From contig JAPQWV010000001.1 in the NCBI GenBank assembly GCA_027422505.1, positions 7,998,001 through 8,062,000 on the forward strand: a stretch of DNA of 64,000 nt, written 5' to 3'. Position numbers and translations under genes: made by a program. This DNA is from Craterostigma plantagineum. Lineage: Eukaryota > Streptophyta > Magnoliopsida > Lamiales > Linderniaceae. Below, one piece after another: positions 1 to 10,048 of this stretch. The notes beneath the pieces are model-generated. The model had not been told where the DNA came from. It made no database searches and saw nothing but the letters and a program-made list of their open reading frames with translations. Positions within the stretch are counted from its first letter, which is position 1. Every line of letters starts with the position of its first letter.

Positions 1-44
1 TGCATTAGATTGGTTGTTTCTTCCACGCAATAATCGACAACATA

Positions 45-1792
45 ATGTCGTCGTCTCTCCCAAACCCCACTTCATCAGTGGATGTTTTCTTTCACAAATT
101 CCCAGTCGGTCTGAGAGTACTCGTCGTTGATGACGATCGTACTTGTCTAAGAATTTTGGTGAAGATGCTCAAAAACTGCCGTTACGTAGGTAATTAATTG
201 TTTAGGTCAACGAATCACATTATAAACACCAATCTCTTGTCTGTGTTGACTCTGTCGCTAGGGTTTTTGTTTTGATCTCCCTACTAATTCTCCTTCAAGA
301 AAACTCCGAAAGGTTTATCCTTTCTTGTTCCTTTTTTCTTGGTACAAAACTCGCAACATTTAATGTTTCCATATCTATCTTATGCGTGGAGAACAAATAT
401 TCCATCGATGAGATCAATAACGAAACCCTAATTCCAATTCTTTTTTTCTTTTTCTTGCAATTAATTTCAGTGACCGAGTGCAGTCACGCCGAAGCTGCCC
501 TTACATTGCTCAGAGTTAACAGAAATGCATTCGACATCGTTATTACAGACGTACACTTCCCAGGCAGCGCCATGGATGGTCTCGCCTTCCTCGAAAGGGT
601 CAGCCAAGAAATGGCCCATCTCCCCATTATCAGTGAGATATTATTATATTGCTTCTATATATTTCCTTCCGGTTATTATTATCATTGCATCATATTAATT
701 AATCGATGTCTTTTTCTTTCTCTGCTTTGTGCCCGCCCGAGCAGTGATGTCTGGCGATACTAACGTTGTGGTGAACAGCGTTAAGCTCGGGGCGTGCGAC
801 TATCTAATAAAGCCAATTCGAATCGAAGTTCTAAAGAACATATGGCAGCATGTGCTTCGAAGGAAGGAATCGTCGCTCGAAAAATATTATTGTTCATCTT
901 CGAATAATAATCCTAATAATAATAATAATAATAAAAGCGTAAAGGATTTGGAGATCAATTCTATGAGGAGCGAAGAAAATGGAAATTGTACGTCCTCGGC
1001 GAATAAGAAGCCGCGAATCGTGTGGACCGTCGATCTCCACAGTAAATTCGTCAATGTTGTTACGGAACTTGGGATCAAAAGTATGCATGCATGGCTTTAA
1101 TATGATATGTCTGATCATCTCCTTTTTTTATACATAGATATGTTCTAACTCTTTAATCGTTACGATGAATTTGCAGAAGCTGCGCCTAAGAAGATCCTCG
1201 AGAAAATGGGTTCGCCGGGACTTACGAGAGAGAACGTCGCTAGATATGTTCTTTTCGAAAGTTAAACCCTTCTTTTTTTTTGTCCTTTTCGACGCCGAAT
1301 TGGTCCAATGCGCAGAAGTACCGTTTAACTCTGAAAAAGCTGATCATTGAGAAACAACAACAACAAATACAACAAAGACTGGCCAGCGACTTATTGCCTA
1401 TAACGCCGGCGGCGGCGAACTGGATAAATAGCCAACTCAATCAGCAGCTCAATAATCCCATGGGCATGGTCGCTTTTGTGCCCAATTTTCAAGATTATTA
1501 TTCGTACGATAATTACGACAATTTTCCAGCGCTCGTGGATTGTTCTTGTGCCTTTTTTCCTTCCAATGACGCCTCGACGATGCTTCAAGAACCACCACGG
1601 ACGACCAACGACGAACAGATTGGCCCATTATTTGCGACTAATGACGATTTTTCGTCTATGGAAGATGAGAGTAATACTAGCGTCATGTTTAAGGGATTGG
1701 AGAACAACGTTTTATCTTCTGCCGACGATAATATTGACTGGGATGAGCTGCTAGCTTTCGACGGAGGCGACGATTTTCCTCATTTCCCTTAG
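45..1792 (+). CDS. Type-B two-component response regulator (receiver + GARP/Myb-like), 5 exons
   Basis: Nuclear transcription factor of the cytokinin phosphorelay family. Proposed exons are 45-189, 471-632, 745-1080, 1177-1247 and 1316-1792, about 396 aa, ending in TAG. The receiver domain shows acidic residues D29-D31, phospho-acceptor D75 (ITDVH), S105 and K125 (YLIKP). The GARP DNA-binding domain starts near R193 (RIVWTVDLH) and includes the GLTRENVA motif. The C-terminus is Gln-rich and then acidic (DWDELLAFDGGDD), as expected for an activation region. Two oddities: the loop after D75 reads FPGSAMDG, two residues longer than the usual MPDMDG, and the exon 4 donor is weak. Using GT at 1248 keeps frame but loses the usual LQ before KYR; the alternative donor at 1261 breaks frame. 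No other gene is adjacent. The family call is firm; exon 4 is the uncertain part, and a degenerating copy is possible. Confidence 0.88.
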
Positions 1793-2483
1793 ATCATAGT
1801 GGTTTTTTTTTTTTTTTTGTGGGGGATTATTGACAGTGAGTTTTGTATGAAACTTACCAACTTGTAAATGCATGCGTTTTTTCATGACTTGAGCTCTTTG
1901 GGTACAGTTCAGATAAACGACCAAATTTTAAGTTGTCTGAAATAATGTAAATGGAAAATCAACGTACAGTTTCTCATTGTAAGTGTGTTATCCGGATTAA
2001 TCACATTTTGTTCATTTACGTATCTCCTTTTTCTGCATGTTACCCTTTTCTTTATTATACATCATTTATAAATGTATCTTGTGAGTGGGCTAATCAAGGT
2101 CAAATTAGATTGCAACGTACCATATTGTATTTGTGGACGCGTTTATAGGTATTTTGAAGTCTTTATATAATCACCCGTTTGAACACGTCTAACTAAACAG
2201 ATTAGTTCCGCTCGGAATCACTCAGCCGATACTGAGATTCAAATTCTCGGTAGACTAAAATAGGAAAAGAACTTAAAATTGACTCCTTAATGACTTTAAA
2301 ACTATAACGTTTTAATGAAATATAGTACAATAGTCATAGCACATTAAAGACGGCCTAAAATGGAAAATAGAACAAGTGGGTGAAGAAGCTATACCATCTC
2401 ACCACAGCTCCAAATACCTTCTCTCATCACACCTTACTAAAAAGACTTCAATTAGTTCAATTCTATTTCTCCATTATCGTATA
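1793..2483. other. Intergenic, no gene recognised
   Basis: This is AT-rich sequence after the response regulator stop codon, including a poly-T run at about 1803-1819 that is probably 3' UTR. I see no coding similarity and no clear repeat termini. Confidence 0.6.
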
Positions 2484-3031
2484 CTAGGTTTAGACCCGTG
2501 CGATGCTCGAGTTTTTTCATCCCAAGTATATAGACGGCATGTATACAAATAAATAGCATGATCGATGTTGGCTAAAGAGTATTTTTCGTTAGTATTGTTA
2601 ACGTGCGAATGTTGGGCATGCAAAAAACGGATGAACAAAATAAGTAGATACGGAGAATGCTATCCAAAGTGAGATGATTGTGTCTTAGCACGACATGCCA
2701 GCAACAAACCAAGGGTTGGAGCAATGTGCAACAATAGCACAATGAACCTAGACACAATAAAAGTTGAATAGGGTCTCTACTGTGCTGCCAAATTCGTTGT
2801 ATTTGATTGGCATGTGAACAGATTTGCTGATGTGGCAACCCATAAATGATTTCATTCACTTTTTGCTTTCAGAAGCAGGTGAAGAGCCTAATAATGTTCA
2901 CCCGCTCACGCTATAATGAGCTTATTAGACTATATTCATAAAGCAAAGAGTCCAATCAGACCAAAAGTTTTTTCATTAATAGGGTAAGAAGAATCGTTCT
3001 TAGGTCGTCGAAGCCCGCGATTGGGGGAAGG
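2484..3031 (-). mobile_element. Non-autonomous Helitron, 3' end (partial, interrupted by the Gypsy element)
   Basis: On the minus strand the sequence ends in a short GC-rich hairpin (GCATCGCACGGGT region, about 2491-2512) followed by CTAG at 2484-2487 and then T. This is the Helitron 3' signature: a subterminal hairpin, CTRR, and insertion between A and T. The body runs rightward into the Gypsy insertion at 3032 and may resume at 12434. A candidate 5' end (TC followed by TATATATA) lies near 12459. No coding capacity is recognised. The 3' end is moderately supported; the 5' end is tentative. Confidence 0.45.
3027..3031. repeat. Target-site duplication GAAGG, left copy
   Basis: GAAGG directly abuts the TG terminus of the left LTR and is repeated at 12429-12433 after the CA terminus of the right LTR. 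This fixes both ends of the Gypsy element. Confidence 0.92.
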
Positions 3032-5403
3032 TGTGGCGACCCTACTTCTCTAATTAAGATTAATGGCGGATTTCCGCAACGTCAGCCGCGGAAGGCCCGC
3101 CTAATTAAAACTTTTTCCTAAAATTATATATACTAATATAAAAATTCGTCTACATCGTTATCTCTGTACACGGGCCGAAGCCCCAAAAATATCAAAAGAA
3201 CCAAAAGTCCTAAAGCCGCTCCACAGGTCGCATCCATGTACCGCCCCGCCCTCAAAAGTCCGTAGAGCACCGCCACCAGCCGCCTCAGTCTTGACGCGTA
3301 TCGGCGTCAGACTCAGTACCTACAACACGTAAACACTGAGCAATTTGCCCAGTAGGTGAATATAATGCATGTATGCAAGTGTGCACTCAACCCCAATCCC
3401 AATATCTCGCAACATGATTTAATGCACACTCTTTTTTTTCCCACAATTCCTATTTCACACAACACAGGACCCTAGGTTAGGGTCACGCGCGCAATAAATA
3501 TCGTGGGTGGTCACGTGATCACCCGAATCCAATGTCATGGGTGGTTAAACCCGTATCCATAAGTCATGGGCGATAACGCCCGTATCCATATATATATATA
3601 TATCATGGGTGATAACACCCGTATCCCTTCTGGCGGTGTGCACCTCGAACCGACCACGTCCGAGTAGACAGATCGATCACGTCTGTCTCCGCCAGGAATC
3701 CTGTGAGCCCAACCGGTCACTAATATTCTCAATCTACCCGACGTACCAACATCTCGAATCATCACCGTCTCAATACGGTGGAAATCATCTTTTAGCCTGA
3801 CGTGATATGCACGTGCCATGCACGTAATCGCAATAACACATAAAAACATGATTCACATGAAACGTAAGTAAAACATATAAATCACATAATTCACGTAAAT
3901 CACATAATCACATGAAAACACATAATTGTGTTTACGCGTTGTAGATGGATGATCCACCTACCTGTCCTCCCGATATCGCTAAATAAGAAGTCTGATGGAA
4001 TCCCTATAAGTCGATCCTCTGAATAAATAAATGTTATCATATTAGTATATTTGCTAAACTGTGTAAGTTTTTAAGTTCCCAAACCCTAATTATAGAAAAC
4101 CCTAAAATTTATGAAAACCTAAAAATAATGATATTCCTAAAATAAATAAACCCTAACATATTGAAAACCCTAGATATAGCAAAAATTCTAAAATACCGAA
4201 AATTTATTAATTAAAACACAATGTCGAAATCTCACAAATGTCGACATCTTATCCCTCAAAATGTCGAGACATATAAAAATGTCGAGATCTTATTATCAGT
4301 GTTTTATAAATATCGAAGCTTATAGCAAAACAAATAGATATCGAGACCTTATTATAGGTTATGAAAACGTCGAGACATATAAAGATGTCGAATTATACAA
4401 ATGTCGAGACCATCATTTCTTGAAAAAGTCGAAACCCCTTGTAAAATGTCGAGGCATCTAATAAAATGTCGAGAATATATTACTATAGGAAGTATCGAGA
4501 TCTATAGCTTATCGAAATCATTTTATATAGCAAATGTCGAGTTCTTGTGTCGACTTTTATTATATGGTGTCGACATCCTTTCTATAATTATCGAATAAAC
4601 CTTAAAGCAAAGCTCGAAATTCCATAGTTTCTTACTCATATCAACTCTTAAACACTTATTAGGATTATTATCAACTTATATAACCTCCTGTATCACGAAT
4701 CACTATCAAACTACGCTGATCGAAAGATAAGTTAGGTATTGAAATCGTATTGATAACCCATTTACCCTAAAGTTTTTCTACAAGTACTCTTGAGCTGAAA
4801 ATTTAACTCATGAAATCATTTCGAGGGTTCTACTGGAATTAATTCCTACGATAGTTATAAGAAAAAATCATATACACATATGTTTATGTCTTGAAAATAT
4901 ATTAAATACATTAATGAGAAGGTTTCCTTTTTGCATACCTTACTTCGGCCGATCTCTATGTAGTTAAGTTCTTGGATTATAGCGTTGGAACTTCTTCCTC
5001 TGTTCACTATGTTTTAGGGTTTTTCTTACTCAAAAACTTTTGATGTCGCATATGATATAGATAAGTATTGAGTTTTTCTTTTTTAAAGCTATAATGATGG
5101 GACAAGGTGTTCCCAAAAATTCCTTTACCTTAGGATTAAGTAAGCTTATAATAACATTACATATGGGTTGGGCCTTAATTATGTATCTATATAAATATTA
5201 AATAGCCCAACATTATATGTTCCTATATTGTTTATTTATTCATTATATTATTATTTTTATTATGATTAAATTTTGAAATATTTTTGGGATGATTAAAACT
5301 TATATTTTTTGTTCCGCAACATAATTTCTTATCAAACTTCCTAATTCATAAAATTACTTATTTAATTACATCAAAATCACGTATTAAATTTACGGGTATT
5401 ACA
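3032..5403 (-). repeat. 3' LTR of the Gypsy element
   Basis: 2372 bp from TGTGGCGACC to GGGTATTACA. It contains a TA microsatellite near 3590-3603 and a TCGA-dense block at 4221-4600. It is nearly identical to the right LTR, and small reading frames inside it are duplicated in the other LTR, so they are not independent genes. Confidence 0.95.
4221..4600. repeat. TCGA-dense block in the left LTR
   Basis: About 18 TCGA tetramers lie in under 400 bp, mostly in the context ATGTCGAG and irregularly spaced in otherwise AT-rich DNA. About 1.5 would be expected by chance. The same block is in the right LTR. Whether it is regulatory is unknown. Confidence 0.8.
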
Positions 5404-5416
5404 TCCTCCTCCCCTT
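5404..5416 (-). other. Polypurine tract
   Basis: On the minus strand the sequence AAGGGGAGGAGGA directly precedes the 3' LTR. This is the expected priming site for second-strand DNA synthesis in an LTR retrotransposon. Confidence 0.9.
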
Positions 5417-5437
5417 AAAAGAATTTCGTCCCCGAAA

Positions 5438-7060
5438 TTACGCCGACAGGAATAATTCGGGATAACGAACTCTCATATCATCCTCACGCTCCCACGTGGC
5501 TTCCTCAACTGATTGATTCCGCCACAGAACTTTAACTAGCGGAATAGTCTTATTCCGTAGTCGTTTCTATTCATACATCAAAATCTCTACAGGCTTCTCT
5601 TCGTAACTCAAGTCGGGCTTGAGCTGTTGATAAAGAAGCTCGTTCTGGATCACATGACTTGGGTCCGCGACGTATTTTCGTAATGTCGATACGTGAAATA
5701 CGTCGTGAACTTGCGATAATGAAGCCGACAGTTCTAACTGGTACGCAACCTCGCCAACTCGTTTGACTATATTGAAGGGGCCTATGTATCTGGGACTTAG
5801 CTTGCCCTTCTTTCCAAAACGCTTTACTCCTTTCATTGGGGAGATCTTTATAAATACTTGATTACCTTCTGCGAACTCCAAGGGTCGTCGGCGATGATCT
5901 GCATAACTCTTCTGTCGACTTTGAGCCGTTCGCATTCTCTCTCTGATTTTGGTCACTGCTTCGGTTGTTTCTCGAATCATATCAGGTCCTAATACAGCTC
6001 GTTCGCCGATTTCGTCCCAATGAACTGGGGATCGGCATTTGCGTCCGTATAATGCTTCGTACGGTGCCATCCCGATCGTAGCATGAAAGCTATTGTTGTA
6101 AGAAAATTCAATCAGCGGCAAGTACTTACTCCAGTTTCCCTTGAAGTCTAGCACGCACGCTCGTAACATGTCTTCAAGGGTTTGGATCGTCCGTTCAGAC
6201 TGCCCATCGGTCTGGGGATGATATGCAGTACTGAACGAGAGCTTAGTACCCATTGCTTTTTGTAAGCTCTGCCAGAAGTTGGATAGAAATCTCGAATCTC
6301 GGTCCGAGACGATGGAGATTGGGATTCCATGGAGTCGAACAATTTCCTGAATGTACAATTCGGCATATCGTTCCATAGAGAAAGTGGAGCTAATAGGAAT
6401 GAAATGGGCTGATTTAGTTAGGCGATCAACAATCACCCAACTGGCATCGTGGCCTTTCGTCGCTTTAGGCAAACCAACGACGAAGTCCATCGTGATGTGA
6501 TCCCATTTCCATTCAGGAATCGGTAAAGGCTGCAGAGTTCCAGCTGGTCGTTGGTGTTCCGCTTTGATCAGCTGGCACGTCATACATCTACTTACGAACG
6601 TAGCGATATCCTTCTTCATTCCCGGCCACCAATATATGATTCGCAAATCTTGGTACATCTTTGTCGCGCCCGGGTGTACTGAGTACGTTGTTGCGTGCGC
6701 CTCTGTCATTATCGTTCGTCGTAACTCCTCGTCGTTGGGCACGTATAGCTGATTCTTGTATAACAGAGTTCCGTCTGCCCGGATTTCGGAGTCTTCGGGT
6801 AGTGTATCCTTCGCCTTTAGGTTGAATTCATCCTCTTCTTGTGCCCTTTGAATTCGTTCTAGCAACGTCGGCTGAAGAGTCAGCGCTGCTAGTTTCGTTT
6901 CGACTTCGCCCAAATTGACTATTTCCACTACAAGCCTGTGCAATTCCGTACTCATCGCCTTTCGACTAAGCGCATCTGCGACTACGTTCGCTTTGCCCGG
7001 ATGATAATTGATAACGCAGTCGTAGTCTTTTACGAGCTCTAGCCATCGTCGTTGTCGCAT
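5438..7060 (-). pseudogene. Gypsy pol: RNase H end, integrase and chromodomain remnant
   Basis: The open part (7060-5567, 497 aa) starts inside the RNase H/connection region ([16 protein letters not shown]). It continues into the zinc-binding HHCC region (CMTC) and the integrase core, with catalytic acidic residues in MDF, SDRDSRF and SERTIQ. A GPF motif region ([12 protein letters not shown]) follows. An in-frame TAG at 5567-5569 then cuts the protein. Reading on in the same frame to TAA at 5438-5440 gives 42 more residues with chromodomain features (VLWRN, EEATWE, YPELF). The start is a frameshift relative to the RT frame, so this is part of a formerly continuous polyprotein. Confidence 0.9.
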
Positions 7061-7089
7061 GTTTAACTCCTTCTGGGTGAAGAAGTACT

Positions 7090-8547
7090 TCAGGCTTTTA
7101 TGATCTGTGAAGATCTCACACCTTTCTCCGTAAAGTAATGTCTCCAGATCTTTAAGGCAAAGACCACTACTACTAGTTCCAGATCATGGGTCGGATAATT
7201 CTTCTCGTACTCCTTCAGTTGTCTGGAGGCATATGCGATTACTTTACCATTCTGCATCAATACGCATCCCAGTCCATTCTTCGAGGCGTCACTATAGACT
7301 GAGAATCCTCCAGTTCCCGAGGGTATTGTTAGAATGGGAGCAGAAGTGAGTCGCTTTTTCAGCTCCTGAAAACTTTCTTCGCACGCTTCAGTCCATTTGA
7401 AAGGCACGTTCTTCGTAAGGTTTGTCAATGTTGAGGCAATGGTGGAGAAGTCAGCAATGAACTTACGGTAATATTCCGCAGGTCCTAGAAAACGTCGGAC
7501 CTCGGTCGGAGTAGTTGGTCGTGGCCAATTGTTCACGGCCTCAATCTTACTTGGGTCCACGGAGATTCCACTCCCGGAAATCACGTGTCCCAAGAAGGCT
7601 ACTTGCTCAAGCCAAAATTTGCATTTCTTGAATTTGGCGTAGAGCTGTTTCTCACGCAATATTCCTAAGACGATTCGTAAGTGATTCTCGTGTTCCTCCT
7701 TCGTCTTAGAATAAATCAGGATATCGTCAATAAAGATGATTACGAAACGATCAAGATAGTCCTTAAAGACCCGATTCATCAAGTCCATAAAAGCAGCTGG
7801 AGCATTTGTCAGTCCAAAAGGCATAACCAGAAACTCGTAATGGCCGTACCTCGTACTGAATGCGGTTTTAGGAACATCTACCTCCCTGATCTTCAACTGA
7901 TGGTATCCCGAACGGAGGTCAATTTTCGAGAATACCGTGGCGCCCTGTAGTTGGTCGAACAGATCATCGATCCTCGGTAATGGATATTTATTCTTGATCG
8001 TGATCTTATTCAGCTCCCTATAGTCGATGCATAGTCGCATCAACCCGTCTTTCTTTCGTACGAATAAAACCGGCGCTCCCCATGGCGAAAAACTGGGTTG
8101 AATAAACCCTTTCTGCAATAAGTCCTCTAGCTGTTCTTTTAACTCCTTCAGCTCATTCGGCGCTAGTCGATAAGGAGCTTTAGAAATTGGGGCGGACCCC
8201 GGCATCAGATTTATCGTAAACTGTATTTCTCGATCAGGGGGTAACCCCGAGAGATCATCGGGAAATACATCGGCATATTCGTTGACTATCGGTACGTCCA
8301 TTAGTTCTGGCTGAGGTAACTCCTCTGCCTTTACTGCATATACGAGATAAGACTCACAACCGGATCTCAACAGTCGTTGAGCCTTCAGCGCAGAGATTCG
8401 CGGAATACGATTCAAAGTAGTTTTTCCCGAAAAAGTGAACACTTCTTCTTCGGGCAGTTGAAATTTTACGACCTTCTTGTTGCAATCTATGATGGCTCCG
8501 TATCTCGAAAGCCAATCCATCCCAAAAATAACATCATAGTCGTCCAT
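7090..8547 (-). pseudogene. Gypsy pol: protease end, reverse transcriptase and RNase H
   Basis: 485 aa open frame. It begins with the end of the aspartic protease region (DVIFGMDWL). Reverse transcriptase follows ([37 protein letters not shown], catalytic FIDDIL). RNase H comes next ([16 protein letters not shown], with the conserved ASRQLK and NYPTHDLEL segments). The frame is lost near 7110, inside RNase H, where the next segment continues in another frame. It is also out of frame with the gag-protease segment, so the original polyprotein is interrupted on both sides. Confidence 0.92.
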
Positions 8548-8601
8548 TGGGATTACAGTCAGGTCGACGCTCAGATCTCTACCCTCAATGTTAACGGAGC
8601 A

Positions 8602-9887
8602 TCATTCCAGCACTTGGTTAGTGCGCGTTGGATCACCGTGTGGTAAAGTAACTATGTAATTGCATTCAGATAAAGTAGGAGAGATTCCCACCTTTTCCAC
8701 ATACTTGGCCGACACGAACGAATGTGTGGCCCCAGAGTCAATTAACACAGAAGTGGGCACGTTATAGATAGTCAACGTACCCGTTACTACAGAAGGATTT
8801 GCTTCGGCCTCCTCATTAGTCAGAGTAAAAACTCGTGCTGGCACTGGAGGGGGTCGAATCAATGGTTGATTCGGGACTTGAGGCACATTCACATGACACG
8901 TCCTGGCATAGTGTCCAACCTTTCCGCATCGAAAACACTGTGGAGTACGACATACGCCAAAGTGATAGCGTCCGCATTGTTGACACTGTGGTGTGGTATT
9001 CGTAGGTCGATTTGGAATATTAACTGGTCCCTGATTTGGTCTTGGTCGCCAATTCTGTTGACCCTGTTGATTCCCGCGATAATTTGGTCCCTTGCCGAAA
9101 AATTGGCGTTTCTGGTTCCCTCCTCCTTGTTGTCCTTCTGTTCTCCGCTTAGCATCCTGCGCCTTTGTAACTCTGCTCTCCGCCTGCTCCGCTAGGATTG
9201 CTCGTTCAGCGATACGGGCATAAGTTTTCCCTTCCGTATCGTACATGCTTACGCTCCGAAAAATCTCAGGTTTGAGACCCTCCAAGAAACGTTCTATTTT
9301 CAGCTCGTCGGTAGCCACGATATGTGGCGCAAACCTAGACAACTGCTCGAACTTACGGATATAGTCTGCTACAGACATCCCTCCTTGCTTCAGATTGATG
9401 AATTCATTCAGCTTCTGCGCCCGATCCGGCGTCGTGAAATACTTTCCTCGGAAGAGTGTTTTGAACCTCTCCCAGGTCATCATAGTGGGATCCTCGAGCA
9501 CCTGAATGGTATCCCACCAGTAGCCCGCGTTCCCACGTAACATAAAGGTGGCACACGTCACCTTTTCAGTATTAGGCAGATGGCTAACACGGAACATATT
9601 TTCTATTTTTCTGAGCCAATCCTCCGCAAAGGTAGGATCGACTGCCTCCTCGAACGAAGGGGGTTTAACCGTCGGAACCTTTCCCCGGCAGCTTCTACAC
9701 GTTCTGGGCCAGGGGATGAGTGACGTTCCGAGGAATTTTGACGGTGAATAAGATCGTTAATTTGATCTGACTGTCGTCGGATCAGATCGGTCAGTTGATG
9801 AATAGTAGAGCGATCCTCATACGGTGGGGATTCGGAACCCGCCCTACGACTAGAACTACCCACATACTCCCGACGTCCCTTCCGCAT
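8602..9887 (-). pseudogene. Gypsy gag with zinc knuckle and aspartic protease
   Basis: Two out-of-register segments. The first (9887-9603) is a charged N-terminal region whose frame breaks near 9665-9730. The second (9597-8602, 331 aa) carries the gag capsid region (WERFKTLFRGKYF, FINLKQGGMSVADYIRKF), a Gln/Asn-rich stretch, a CCHC zinc knuckle (CFRCGKVGHYARTC) preceded by a second Cys/His cluster, and the protease active site DSGATHSF. It ends in a premature stop between protease and RT. The likely ancestral start is the ATG at 9885-9887. Confidence 0.9.
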
Positions 9888-10034
9888 GTTAAACTAGTTC
9901 TACAATCATTCATAGAAAGCGCATATATTAAATAACACATAATCACATAATCAATCATTTAAACTTACAGGCCAAACTGGTTCTCCAGGCTTTGAGCGGC
10001 AGCACATGGATAGTCTTCAGAATCTAAAGCCGAA

Positions 10035-10046
10035 GCTCTGATACCA
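10035..10046 (-). other. Primer-binding site, initiator Met tRNA type
   Basis: The minus strand reads TGGTATCAGAGC two bases inside the 5' LTR end. This is the standard plant primer-binding site complementary to the 3' end of initiator tRNA-Met. Confidence 0.93.
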
Positions 10047-10048
10047 CC

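Noticed and set aside
2572..2859. 95-aa Cys/Leu-rich minus-strand open frame
   Set aside because: No family features, and it lies in the putative Helitron body; composition looks random.
3535..3849. 104-aa minus-strand open frame and its twin at 10562-10876
   Set aside because: Both lie in the LTRs at the same relative position and simply reflect LTR duplication; no domain is visible.
4221..4600. CRISPR-like array because of repeated ATGTCGAG words
   Set aside because: Repeats are very short and irregularly spaced, inside a plant LTR; there are no spacers of constant size.
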